This document shows, piece by piece, positions 24,440-35,763 of a stretch of 64,000 nucleotides of DNA (within the stretch, counting starts at the first letter, position 1; the number at the start of each line of letters is the position of its first letter). The DNA comes from Siphonodentalium dalli (lineage: Eukaryota > Mollusca > Scaphopoda > Gadilida > Siphonodentaliidae). A model generated the notes under the pieces. The model worked only from the letters and a program-made list of their open reading frames with translations, had not been told where the DNA came from and ran no database searches. The stretch is taken from NCBI GenBank assembly GCA_032622095.1, contig CP136068.1:115307509-115371508 (forward strand). The letters are read 5' to 3'. A program made the translations under genes and the position numbers.

Positions 24440-27400
24440 AGATTGGGAAAAAAAATATAAAAAAATATATATATCTACATGCATATATACACATAAGCGC
24501 ACACATACATGCATTTACATATATATATATATTCATCAGGCACATCTTCTCATTTTTTAAAATTCATTTTACTAATGAGAGAAGGTCGTTTTATAGTTAT
24601 AATTTCTTTCCTTATTGGAAGTTCAATTCCAAAAGTTAGAGTTAATTCAATCTTTTTAGTACAATCTGGACAAAACTTGTTTTTGCACTTAATATTCGAA
24701 GAATAATTGTCAATAATTGATTTGGTAAATTTGTTCTTAAAGCCTGGCTTCGATTGGATATTCTGTAGAGTAACGTCAAGAGTGTTCCAAATTTTTGGAA
24801 ATACATGGAGGGGTAGTTTTTCAGTGAATTTAATGCGAGCCCTTGTTTCCTGTATTTTTCCTGAGGACCTAGTACTCATACTCGGATGTTTATATATTCT
24901 AAAACTATTAACAAATGATTTGGGAACATTTACATATTTCCAGTCGTGCATAAATAGACATATCCGATGCATATACTCATCATGCAGCTTCAAAATGTTA
25001 TTAGATTTAAATAATGGTTCGGTGTGACTATTGTAGCGTTTTTTATTAATAGCTCGAATAGCCTTTTTCTGAAGTACAATAACTTGATTTTGAGTACTTG
25101 CATTTCCCCATAACTCAATTCCATAAAGAATGTGAGAATGTACTAAGGTAAGATATAGCATTCTAAGACAATCGAAAGAAAGGAAATTTTTTACTCGATT
25201 TATAGCATAAAGAGAATTAGAAATTTTCGCACAAACAGCTTTCACATGGTATTCAAATGTCAGATGTTCATCTATGTGAATACCTAAAAATTTGAAAGAT
25301 TTTTCTTGACAATCGGATCCTATCCTTTCAATCGGCTGTTTATTTATATTCAACATTCTATTTGCAACTAAATACGGGCCATTTATTGGTTGTATCACCA
25401 TATATTTAGTCTTATTTGTATTTAATGATAGTTTGTTTGCTCTACACCAAGTACTCAATTTTTCAAGCTCTTTGTTGAAGTAGTCATACAAATAATCAAG
25501 GTTGTGATGTGAAGAATACACAGTTGTGTCATCAGCAAAGGATAAAAGTGATAGGTTATTAGATCTGTGCATATCATTAACATAGACCAGAAAAAGAATC
25601 GGACCTGCAACAGATCCCTGGGGGACTCCACATGTAATTGGAAGTTTAGAAGAAACCATACCTTCCAGTTCCACACATTGGTATCTATTTGTCAGATAAT
25701 TTCTAAACCACTCATTGGCTTTGCCTCTTATTCCATAAGAATCAAGTTTATTTAGCAAAATTTCATGATTTATTGTGTCAAAAGCTTTGGAAAAATCAAT
25801 AAATACAGATAGCGTACAATCTGTATCCTTCTTATCATTATTCAAACCCACATCATAGAGTAGCTTCAAAATTGGATGAATTGTTGAATGATCTTTTCTA
25901 AACCCATATTGATTATGATAGAGAGTATCATGTTTATTTAAAAAAACAACTAGTCTGTGACATACAATTTTTTCTAAGATTTTAGAAAAAATGGGCAGAA
26001 TACTTATTGGGCGATAATTTCCCATTATCTTTTGGTCGCCTGATTTGAAGAGGGGTATAACTTTTGCTATCTTCATGTCTTTTGGAACAATTCCTGTTTC
26101 CATTGAGAGATTGAAAATATGACATAAGGGTTGTGAAATTTCCGAGATAACTTTCTTCATAATGAAAGGGCTAAGACCATCTTTGTCAATGCTGTGCTTC
26201 CCTTTACTTAAGGAAACCGTTGTATGAATTTCTTCCGGTGTAGTGGGATGAAAAAAGATTGTTTCACTACAAGGTGTAGGTAAGTATGAAGAGTATTTGT
26301 TACAAGTTTGTGATATTTTCTCAGCCGCAGTAGCGACAATGGTAGAAAAATATTCATTAAAGGCGTCAGCAGCTTCTTTCCTATTTCCACTTTCGACACC
26401 CCCAATAATGAATGACATGGGATATTCTAATTTTTTAGATCTTTGTTGCATTATCTCACCAATCAGTTTCCATGTTTTTTTCATATTATGTTTATATTCA
26501 TTTATCATATTTTTATAGTACAAGGTCTTACTTGCTCGTTTTATTTTATTAAAAAGTTTACAAAATTCTTTGTATTCTGTTACATTACTTTCGGAAGGGT
26601 TCTTAAGCTTTGTGGTAAAAAGTTTAGCTTTATGTTCAGATGAAATCATCATTCCCTTGGTAATCCATGGTTTCTGTTTGGTGGATTTTGATCGTGATCG
26701 TTTTAATGGAAAAGCTATTTCAAAGGCATTTAAATAAATTTCCATAAATGATTTATATGACTCCTGTGGACACGTTCGTCCTACAACACTATTATAATTA
26801 GCCGTTCCTAGTAGTCTTTTAAAGCATGATATATTTTCATCATTATAGTTCCGCCAGTATTCTATTTTAGCTTTTGGGCAAGATTTATTTTTGTTACTCT
26901 TATAACAGAGGAAAGTACCGAAGTGGTCAGATATCTCACTTAGTATAATACCCGTTTCATAATCAATAGTTGGATCATTTATTAAAATCTGATCTATCAG
27001 AGTAGCAGTGAAGTATGACACTCTAGTTGGTTTTGTTATTGTTGGGAGGAAACTAGAGGCAAAGACATAATTAAGAAAATTGTTAGTTTTATCATGTCTA
27101 CCGTATTTCAATAAGTCAATGTTGAAATCTCCCATAAAAACTATTTTTTTATGTTCTCTATTGGTTTGGTCCATTTTCTCATTCATAAGGTTGATAAATT
27201 TATCTAGGTCCGCTTTTGGTGCTGTATTAGGCCTATAAATTGTTCCAATTATATACGTTTTATTTTTATTTGTCAACACTTCAACAAAAAGTGACTCAAA
27301 TACATGAGGAATAAATGTTGTTAAATCTTCTCTGATTTTATAAGATAAGTCTTTTCGAATGTACATGCCAACACCGCCGTGACAGTCATCTCCATCCGGA

Positions 27401-27800
27401 CGGCACCGTTTAATTAATGGATGGTATCCATTAAGTGGAAAATCAATACTATCCGGAGTCCTGAAGATTTCAGTTAGGCCAATAACTCCAAATTTTGATT
27501 TATTATTTTGTAATTCAAACATTAGAGTATTAAAATCATCCCAGTGCGAATTAAGACTTTGACAGTTTAGGTGAAAAACAGATAGACAGTCATCACTTGT
27601 AGATACGTTATCATGAAACGATTTTGGAGAAAAAATACTGACAATTGGGTATTTGTAAGATATTCTCATCTTCTTGTTCACCAAAGTCTAGTCCCCCTGG
27701 ACCAGAGATAAATTTTTTCAGGTTATAATTGGGATCTTCATCCAGCGTGCCGAGTGCCACAGTGCTTTCTGAATTAGTCTCAGCCATTGTCAAGAATATA
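24440..27800 (-). mobile_element. Near full-length LINE (endonuclease + reverse transcriptase), minus strand
   Basis: The coding region is described separately. Its 3' side (below 24550) has a short untranslated region with TA-rich simple repeats around 24462-24535. The 5' boundary is uncertain: a protein start sits at 27787, and upstream sequence to about 28140 contains a foldback fragment that may be an older insertion. I saw no target-site duplication. Confidence 0.8.
24550..27787 (-). CDS. LINE polyprotein: APE-type endonuclease and reverse transcriptase
   Basis: The main frame (1044 residues from an ATG at 27684) contains an apurinic-like endonuclease: NCQSLNSHW near residue 40, GLTEIFR, GGVGMYI, GDFNID near 185 and a terminal SDHFG near 252. 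A reverse transcriptase follows, with NYRPISILP, FIDFSKAFD, GVPQGSVAGP near 686 and the catalytic FADD near 716, then a C-terminal region with CPDC. The protein supplies nicking and target-primed reverse transcription. A frame beginning MAETNSES at 27787 carries the natural-looking N-terminus (FGEQEDENILQIPN) and joins the main frame only across a run of six T (plus-strand A, about 27630-27635), so one homopolymer base appears wrong or mutated. Motifs suit the CR1/Jockey-like assemblage; I do not assign a clade firmly. Confidence 0.9.
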
Positions 27801-27911
27801 ACAATTACAGTCTATTGTTATAGTGAACTTGTAGTGAAATATTGAATGTCTAGAACTAAATGAATAAAAATCAAATATAGTAATTGAGGTACAAAACATG
27901 ATGCATGGTAT

Positions 27912-27995
27912 TTGCAGAATGAGATCCCCAGAGGGCAAGTTCAGCGACGCTATCCCACAAAGCAGGCCAGCATGACAAAATCCACCCTCCAGGTA
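27912..27995. repeat. Diverged hairpin fragment of the 50.6-51.0 kb foldback family
   Basis: TGCAGAATGAGATCCCCAGA, CGACGCTATCCCACA and a degraded inverted half CCACCCTCCAGGTACCCC match the hairpins at 50631-50724 and 50923-51013. The right half has decayed. Confidence 0.75.
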
Positions 27996-28139
27996 CCCCA
28001 CTCGATATTGCCTATAATCCGAAGATGTCGTATTATCTGCAAAAATCAAGACAAAATAGAAGTAAACTATCATTCCCCCAAAGCCCAGTATGCCAAAAAT
28101 ATAGCAATTATTGATCCAAGTATAATATCCCATACTTAA

Positions 28140-28796
28140 GTATATGTCACTTTGGTAACAAAATGCTACGCTGACAGCACACGTATTTCTAGTTTATAGC
28201 GCCCGCTCTCCCGCGGCGAAGCCGCGGAAGCGAATCGACCAGGGTATACGTATGCGAATATGAGATATACTAATCGACTTTTTCGGCCAATCTAAACATA
28301 GATAAAATTACTTATAATAGGATAATTTATTCATAACTGAAGGGTCAGCGGGGTTCACAAAATTATTTTTGGCGACGGCCGCCATTTTGTATCGATTAGT
28401 TCCACCTCGCTACAGCAACAATTAGTGTGATTGATCAAGTGCCCAAGTGCAAATACAATTGCAAATATAAATATATTTTTTCGGCATATGTCAATTATAC
28501 TCAATTATATAGGCATACCATGCTTCAAAGGCCAAAAAAATTACGATTGTAAATAAAACGAAACCATTATAAAAAAAAACGTAGAATTGCATAAAAAAAA
28601 TTGTTTACATTTTTTATAAAATTATTAAAAATATTTGGCCCCAAAGCCATTTCTCTATATCCAAATTAACATTTAGAGTTTGACTTCGATTTTCTAACGG
28701 TATTCTCTCCTAAAAGTTTGATGGAACATTCCCAAAGTTAAAAGCCAACAAACCGAACCTATTATCTCGATTTTTAAATCAGAATAAATAATATTG
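28140..28796. other. Spacer with a short GC hairpin and a YY1-like site
   Basis: CCGCGGCGAAGCCGCGG near 28212 is a perfect 7-bp stem with a GAA loop. GGCCGCCATTTTG near 28377 matches the YY1 consensus in reverse. There is no coding sequence. These lie upstream of the minus-strand LINE and could be promoter elements, but that is conjecture. Confidence 0.4.
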
Positions 28797-29270
28797 CAGA
28801 AAATGGAACGAACGAAAGGTACCGGCTCGTAACATGAGGGAGGCAAATATAGTTCCAGTAATCTATGCATTTTTGGGTCATTAGATTCACTAGTTTCATA
28901 AGACCAAACAGTTATATGATTATAATAATTTAAAATGGATGTAATTTATTTGCATTTTCTACATTTCTATTTACAATGAGCGAATGAGGTTCAAATTTAG
29001 AATTTTAGATCAGTACGCACAAATAAGACAGAAAACAGAATCAACGAACGGCACCTGCTCGTCACATTGGATAGGAAAATGTAGTACCCAGTATTGTAGG
29101 TATTTGGGTCATTAGATTCACTATTTGCATAAAACAAAATAATTATATGTTTATAATTATCGGCAATGGATGTAATTTCTTTGCATATCCTGCATTTCTA
29201 TTTACAGCAAGCGAATAAGGTTCAAATTTTGAATTTTAGATCACTGCGCATAAATAAAAAGGTCCGAACA
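28797..29270. repeat. Tandem dimer, ~235 bp unit
   Basis: Two diverged units start near 28797 and 29031. Shared blocks in order: GAACGAACG or CAACGAACG, GGGTCATTAGATTCACTA, ATGGATGTAATTT, ACATTTCTATTTACA (CATTTCTATTTACA in unit two), GAATGAGGTTCAAATTT (GAATAAGGTTCAAATTT in unit two) and GAATTTTAGATCA. A third partial unit starts near 29272. Confidence 0.85.
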
Positions 29271-29411
29271 GAAAATAAAAATTCATGAATGAATGCGCCA
29301 TATATGGGCATACGCTATGACCATAAGTGGAATCTCTCGTGCGTTGACGTGTTACGTCACGTAGTTTCGTCGGCTAATTCCTTCGAGTTCGACGAGGCCC
29401 CCAGAGCCAAA

Positions 29412-29475
29412 CTATCTATCTATCTATCAAACAACAACAACTATCTATGATCTATCTATCTATCTGTTTATTCCA
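29412..29475. repeat. (ATCT)n microsatellite
   Basis: CTATCTATCTATCTATC recurs on either side of an AACAACAACAAC interruption. Confidence 0.9.
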
Positions 29476-30604
29476 ATCGAAGTTTGTGAGTATCTTTTAC
29501 AGCAAAATCTTATCAAATTATGTAATTATGAGTTTCCAAAAATTAGATAATTCGAAGTTTGAATTAATCGCAGTATTCCCACGAACAGTGAAACACAAAT
29601 TTCAATGCCTACCTCGAAATGCAGCCCTCTTAAATTTAATTCAGATTGTTTGTTTGGCTTCGGCAATCCGCTACGGCAACAGTATGCCGTGGCCCAGTTT
29701 GCTTCAGCAAATAGCTTCGGCAATGCTTATTGCCGTAGCCAATTATGAAGGCTGGAAATGTGAACATGTGCGTTGTTGATTATTGTGCTTGGGGACCCAG
29801 GCGGGACAACTAAACTATTATTGACCGTACCTTGAATTTGAAAATTATCTCCATATTGGAGGGGGGGGGGGGTATGTGTTCGTGTTTATCCTCCATGCAT
29901 GTAAGATGGCTCAAATGAATGGTGTTCTCAATAATGTCGCTATTTGACACGCTCTTTCTTATTGTTTTTTTCGGGAGATGGACTGTGTCGATTTCATTTT
30001 GTCAATATTAATAAAAATAAGTTAGATATATAGCCTGTCGACAGACAAGATTGAAAAAGTTTTTAATAGCGTCATTTATTTGTGTGTGAGCGGGATTTCA
30101 TGCAACAAACAACGGGGGGAATGGGTCCGTGGGACAGACCCGCAGCCGGCCTGGCGGAAACCCTGCGTACTGTCTACTGACTTCCGTTACTTGCTCGTTG
30201 CTATATAAATTATAATATATACATGTACATGTAATGATGTATATTACTACATGTATGGTTGCAGGCCTTTAGATTAGGCTAATTTGGGGACATTTTGGGG
30301 GACCGAGGTGGTGGGTTTGCGAGGAGGGGGGGGGGGAGTACCCCCTAGTGACTATTGGGGGTACGGGGTTTTCCCCGGGGAGAATTTGTTTTAAAGTGAG
30401 CCTAAAATGGGGGCTGTCTGGTTGTTTATGAAGCATATGAAAGGTGGCCCCCATATCATTTCCTGGCAACTTGGGCTTGTTTCAGCATTCAGCAAGTTCT
30501 ATTACCCTTACATTTTCAAGTTTTGTAGGTCACAATTTATTGAATATTGGGCAATTTTGCATAATTCCAGCACCTTGCACCCCACCCCCCCCCCCCAGTC
30601 AGTT
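29476..30604. other. Non-coding stretch with long G tracts
   Basis: Poly-G tracts occur near 29863 and 30328, with further GGGG-rich sequence to 30380 and a poly-C tract near 30585. Such tracts could form quadruplexes. No gene recognised. Confidence 0.4.
30178..30209 (+). promoter_or_regulatory. Duplicated 32-bp promoter-like box, copy 1
   Basis: TGACTTCCGTTACTTGC, then TCGTTGCTATATAAA, a TATA-type sequence. The same 32 bases recur at 33770-33801 with one difference (TTGC to TAGC). No downstream gene is evident, so it may belong to a mobile element. Confidence 0.4.
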
Positions 30605-30790
30605 GTCCAATGAGCACGGTACCGGTCACCAAGCTGTAGGACCTGAGCTAGTGACTGACATGGGTTCGATTCCTATGTGGCGACCTCTGTCCAACTTCTT
30701 GCCTGAAGGAAACTTTCCGATCGGCGGAGTACATATGATATGTGCAGACGGTGCATCGTGACTACATATTGTAGGTGACTAACCATAGAT
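30605..30790 (+). mobile_element. Probable tRNA-derived SINE remnant
   Basis: GGGTTCGATTCC near 30662 matches a Pol III B box, preceded by GACCTGAGCTAGTGACTGAC, the tRNA-like part of many invertebrate SINEs. After it, CTGTCCAACTTCTTGCC resembles a conserved SINE tail block. The A box is degraded and no cloverleaf can be drawn, so it is not a tRNA gene. Confidence 0.4.
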
Positions 30791-31265
30791 CACATAGTTT
30801 CCATCAACAACAAATGATCTGGCCTCATTGTTATATCGCCTCAGTTGTGGAAAGCAACAAAACCCCAAAAAATATACTCAATGTTGATACTGCCTTTCAT
30901 TTATTTATTTTATATTTGTGGTTTTACGTGGCTTCCTACAATTAAGCGATATCACAGCTAAGGCAGATTAATTGTTGGTAGAGGAAAACATGTGTGCTAC
31001 ACTTAGTTGGGTACAATTCAGTACTTAAAAAAAAATTAAGTGATTTATGCACCATCTGCTCTCATGTTACAAATCACTGACCACTGTGAAGGTAGCCCAT
31101 GTTTCCTCTGTTAATATTCCCATGTTATTATACTAGTAATTAGATGAAGGTAGCCGGTGTTTCCTGTCCTTCCCATGTTATTATCATTAGATGAAGGTAC
31201 ACCGGTAGTCCATGTTCCCTCTGTTCCTCCCATGTTATTATCATATTATGCCTATGGGGGTCGGG
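30791..31265. other. Spacer, no gene seen
   Basis: CCCATGTTATTATCATTAGA and GAAGGTAGCC phrases recur imperfectly near 31090-31240, a small degenerate tandem repeat. Confidence 0.4.
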
Positions 31266-31800
31266 CAGGGGGGGGGGGTATTTTTTACGGGCACTTATGC
31301 GGGGGTGGGTCACTGGATGGGTGGTTTGGTCGATGGGACTAACAAACAATTTTTTCTGCAACTCAGAACTTTTTTTCCTGCAAGTTTTTTGACTGTTTTT
31401 TTCAATGAATTTGGCTTAAAACACCTTAGAATAAGAGAAATAATGTAATTCTAACTGCTAAACTGACTGCAGGCAGTTATTGTGTTGTATTTTGTTGCAA
31501 ATTTTGAAATCCAAGATGGCCGCTGGCAGCCATGTTTTTTTGGCCGAATGGCCCCAAAATGACCCGTTCCTATTTACATGCCAATGTTAACATCCATGAC
31601 AAATAGTATGCACAGAAATTCATATTCAGCTGTTTACAGTGAATTCCCCCCGCAAATCTGCTTTAGTGTTAAAAGGGGGTGGGTGTCCAAAAATGGTCGG
31701 GAAAATTTGGACGCATGGTGGGTGGGGGTCCCAACAAGGGTCGAAAGTAAAAAATCAGCATACGTGCCTGAAAATGTTTTCTGACCCCCCCCCCCCCCCG
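31266..31800. mobile_element. Short element with G-rich ends, same family as 19.2 and 22.1 kb
   Basis: It begins CAGGGGGGGG then GTATTTTTTACGGGCAC and GCGGGGGTGGGTCAC. It ends with GTGGGTGGGGGTCCC, GTGCCTGAAAATG and a C tract, an inverted match to the left end. Flanking octamers do not match well, so the exact ends are uncertain. The interior contains CCAAGATGGCCGC and no coding sequence. Confidence 0.6.
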
Positions 31801-32230
31801 GAGGGCATTTACCAGTACAGGTAGTCAAGCGCTCTGTCTGTCCGAGCATATCACCTTGTAACTCGGGTGTTGATTATCAGAGTTTGTTATCTTTTGTCGT
31901 GGTGAAAGCACAGGTTGGTACCTACATTAGTTAGGCTAATTATTCAAGGTACCGGTATGTAACTTTGTTCCAAAATTTTGTTGTACGAGAAATGTCGATT
32001 TCATGACAATTAGGTGTTGGACATTGATTTTTATCTATAATTGTAGATGTATAGTGCAGACATTTAGCACCTGTGGACCTGGTTGAATTTTTCTGTGGTT
32101 CGATGGATCACAGCCATCCTCAAGCTATTATGTCATTTACTGGCATTTGTTTATAATGTGTAGGGGTAGATCGCTTGAGACCCCACCACAGTTCAATTCA
32201 CACCAGGTTCTCAGCTTCAGATTACGTTGG

Positions 32231-32420
32231 CCATGTAATTTTACGATTAAACTGTAAATTCACATTACGATGATGTTGTAATTTTACGATAGTTTTTCTG
32301 TCATAATATTACGATCATTTTGTAAATATACGATCAAATTTGTAAATGTCAGATTACGCTGATCTCGTAATTTTACGAGTTACTGATGGTCCAATTCCTG
32401 CCAACAGTTTCTGTCGTAAT
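32231..32420. repeat. Degenerate TTACGAT-rich array
   Basis: GTAATTTTACGA, TAATATTACGATCA, AAATATACGATCA and similar phrases recur about every 20-40 bases on both strands. The pattern is loose with no fixed period. Confidence 0.6.
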
Positions 32421-33769
32421 ATTACAATGAAATTTTTTTGAATGTATGATCATTTACATATACCGGTATGATTTTTGTAATTATGGTTAAATAATCATCA
32501 AATCCTACGAAAGATTAACAAGCGGGCGCAAATTACGTTTACGTATCATCATATTATCAATTGAGGCTTTTCGTAAATTCTATTAATGATATATTAATTT
32601 GCTAGTGTTTATATTCTGGTATTAATAGGTATAGGTAGAGACCCCCTCTCCCGATACAATGTTGAATTACAGTATTTGTTTACAAGATGACAGAGTATTT
32701 ACAATTGTGGTGTATTACATAACTGAAAATAGAGAAGATAGAAGTTATAATGGTAAGATTGTGGACTGTGTGGTTTCCTGTTGTGTGTTAATTGCCAACC
32801 GTCTCTCTGGATACATGTATATGATATGAGGACGGGCCGTACGTCTAATCGTTATACATATGTGGCTACATATTATATATATGAAGGTATATTATCGGGA
32901 AATTACTCCCGATTAAAGCCATATATGGCAGATTTTGGTGCAGAAAAAAAATACGACGCATTTGTAACAAGTTACTGGGTTACATTAGGAATTCCCCATA
33001 GCAGTTGGTCCAGTTTGATATTCGGAAATTATGTTTCTCCAGTTTACAGTAAAGTACATGTCTCTGTTCGTCAAAGAAAGAAGTTCATGCCACTTTCATA
33101 TGCGTATCCACACCTACAATTTGGACTGCAATATAGTTTTCGTATTTTCTTATTTTCGTATACAATACACTTCAACAAACAGTATTCATGGAGTTAGCAA
33201 GTCATATTGATAACTTACATTTGCAACAATAACAAAAAAGGGGTAGACTGTACGTGCCCCGATTATGAACAACAAACACGCCTCAACATTTTAATAGATG
33301 ATCGTCAAATGCACACAACCCTTTTCGCTCGTAAATACAACTCCTGCAACAAATATAATAGCTTATCCACTACAAGAGTAGCATTCAGCAGATAGCAGCT
33401 GTCCGAACCTCTGTAGGTTACAGTTGTGTAAATATGGATTGAAGAGAATAAAATAGACAATGCGCTCTTATTTGTCAATAGCCCTGTGCTTGTTTTTAGC
33501 ATAGAACACACATCTACCCTATACATTCCCATAGGTAAAATAAACATCGGTACAGGAATTAACCATTTGTAGTGCATGACGTTTGAATTGTGTGGTGTGA
33601 TCTGATAAATAACATTATTACGTGCGCTCGCGCAACAGTATGGCGATCAGTCAGATTCGTAGGTACGTACGTTGGTGTCACCCTACCGATTTCACTCCAT
33701 GACGTCACCCTTACGCAGTACATGCCGGCGACGTTACGGAGTAGATTATAGAGTTGACGCCCTTGGCAC
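32421..33769. other. Non-coding stretch, no gene assigned
   Basis: A 138-codon plus-strand frame at 32781-33197 is the longest; I recognise no domain, signal peptide or membrane segment in it and do not call it. Confidence 0.4.
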
Positions 33770-33801
33770 TGACTTCCGTTACTAGCTCGTTGCTATATAA
33801 A
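33770..33801 (+). promoter_or_regulatory. Duplicated 32-bp promoter-like box, copy 2
   Basis: Identical to 30178-30209 except one base, again ending GCTATATAAA. About 36 bases downstream lies a sequence homologous to the arms of the hairpin at 34422-34570. Confidence 0.4.
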
Positions 33802-34223
33802 CAAACCAGCGATGTGGCTTTTGTCGAAAATTGACAGTCAGTACATTCGCCCTGTATACATGTACTTTCAGAAAATACAAAACACCACAACGTTATTCCC
33901 CACCAATGCCAGTGTCTCGATATCATTTGACCAAATTTCTTGACATGAAACCGCGACAGACACGGCGTGAAATATATCGCATTGAGTAAACAATTTCCCA
34001 TTGTTTCAATTCAACTTCAAGATCGCGGTAAAATCAAAACCGCAATTTGTAAGTGGTAAACATCTGAAAAAGACATCAGGTACATGCAGAAACTAATTGT
34101 TGTGCATATTTATTTCTATTTGAGGTGGCAATTTTTCATGTTTATCAGTATTTTTAACGATAAGAGCGATGGTAATTAGGGGACTATATTTTATCTAGCG
34201 CATTAAATTTAACATAAAAAGTC

Positions 34224-34362
34224 ATGAATTGGCTGAGTGGCCGCACATTTCGTTGATTTAAAATAAAAAAAATATTTATTTCGTTGATTTAAAATAAATT
34301 ATTATTTTTTTTTTAAATAAAAAGTCGTGAATTGGCTGAGTGGCCGCACATTTCGTTGATAA
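34224..34362. repeat. Direct repeat around an A/T-rich spacer
   Basis: TGAATTGGCTGAGTGGCCGC followed by ACATTTCGTTGAT occurs near 34224 and 34328, separated by runs of A and T. CGTTGATTTAAAATAAA also occurs twice between them. Confidence 0.85.
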
Positions 34363-34421
34363 TTACGAGCCATTTGTTTGTCTAAATAACATTTTTAAGT
34401 TCGAAGAGCATTAGAATGGGG

Positions 34422-34570
34422 ATAACAGTGTGGTGTTTTGTGATTTCGGAAAGGTACATGGCGAATATACTGTGGCAAATAGCAAATGGCTCCGCCGTCG
34501 CCCATTAACTAAATTTGCCACAGTATATTCGCCATGTACCTTTCCGAAATCACAAAACACCACACTGTTA
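34422..34570. repeat. Near-perfect hairpin, arms ~58 bp
   Basis: The left arm contains TGTGGTGTTTTGTGATTTCG and GTACATGGCGAATATACTGT; the right arm is its complement. The loop of about 35 bases contains GGCTCCGCCGTCGCCC. A diverged single arm lies at about 33837-33898 in the orientation of the right arm. Confidence 0.93.
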
Positions 34571-34575
34571 TTGAA

Positions 34576-34714
34576 GTTGTAATTGTCTTTTTTTGCTAAC
34601 ATTAAATTAAATTAAATTAAATAAATTAAGTAAAATACAGTGAAATTATTTTTTTTGTTATTTTTTATTACATTTTTGCGCACGTTGGCATCTCTCTGAG
34701 TGCATTCTAGTTTT
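34576..34714. repeat. Dispersed repeat, copy 2 (first copy at 15208-15337)
   Basis: Same order of blocks as copy 1, ending GGCATCTCTCTGAGTGCATT and CTAGTT. It sits immediately right of a hairpin here, whereas copy 1 sits immediately left of a minisatellite. Confidence 0.85.
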
Positions 34715-35143
34715 TAGTGCGGTTCTGACACTATAGTTACGAAAACACAAGAACTAAAGTCGAACACCCTGCCTGTCGGATATGATTGTTTTGCATAAAA
34801 AGTTATCGCCAATGTCAATCTTTCTGATTTAAAGAAAATTATGGACCTGGGCATTATATTGTAAACAGTATACACCAAGAAAATCATTGTCATAAATGGT
34901 AACGCCCTCAAGATCATATTATTAGGCATATATAACATATATTGGAGCTTGTGACCTTCACTTACAGTAAAATACATTATTAAGGAACAAATATTAACTA
35001 ATAAATTTATCACCTAGCTGCACTGTTTTTGCAATGTTATAAACTTATAGAATTCCATGTCACAACGTAAACAAATTTCCAGGTTTTGAACTAGTGGAGT
35101 ATGATCTCTACACGGGCGTAAATAGCTGGAGTAGAGATTCATG
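34715..35143. other. Spacer, no gene seen
   Basis: Short frames only; none recognisable. Confidence 0.4.
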
Positions 35144-35275
35144 GCATGATCTATAGGGGTGAGGCACCATGATCTATAGGGGTTAGGCACCATGATATAT
35201 AGGGGTGAGGCACCATGATCTATAGGGGTGTGGCACCATGACCTATAGGGGTGAGGTACCATGATATATAGGGGT
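35144..35275. repeat. 23-bp minisatellite, left part (split by LTR element)
   Basis: About six units of CATGATCTATAGGGGTGAGG plus CAC. The same unit resumes at 44309 on the far side of the LTR retrotransposon, so one array was split by the insertion. Confidence 0.93.
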
Positions 35276-35763
35276 TGTGAAGGAATAAGACTGTTCTCTG
35301 TATAAATTTTATTCATCTGTAACATCGTGAGGTAAGCAGCATGTGATGGTAAATGATACATAATTATGAATCAATCATAGATGTCATAGAACGACCGAAG
35401 GCGTCGCTTATTAATTAGAGATTCCATGTTGGCAGATGTCAGGTATGTCTGAAGAGCCAGAACTCATTGAAGAGTAGATTAATGTATGGTTTATATATCG
35501 CTAATGACTTATAGCTGCCATTAGTGTATCTCTTTGTCTGTACTGACCCATGGGTGAACTTGAATTATTACCTAAGACTTCCTTCCTTCGTGGTTAGACT
35601 TGCATAACTCATAGGTCGCGGCCTCTCCGAGTATGACCTTGGCAATTTGGTTGGGGTCACTATAGTTCGATTATATTCCGTCTCCCCCATAGGTAAGATG
35701 GATATGTTTAGTATGTACTATCACGTCCCTTGAATAAGAAGGGGTAGGGGTGATTCCTCTACA
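35276..35763 (-). repeat. 3' LTR
   Basis: Begins TGTGAAGGAATAAG and ends GATTCCTCTACA on the plus strand. On the inner side, minus-strand AAAATAAGGGGGA just outside the LTR (about 35767-35782) is a plausible polypurine tract. Confidence 0.95.

Noticed and set aside
24388-27000. Other-frame and plus-strand frames within the LINE
   Set aside because: Shadows of the reverse-transcriptase frame or low-complexity A/T sequence.
30650-30690. tRNA gene suggested by GGTTCGATTCC
   Set aside because: No cloverleaf or intact A box; better explained as a SINE remnant.
32781-33197. 138-codon plus-strand frame
   Set aside because: No domain, signal or membrane segment recognised; length is within chance for this region.
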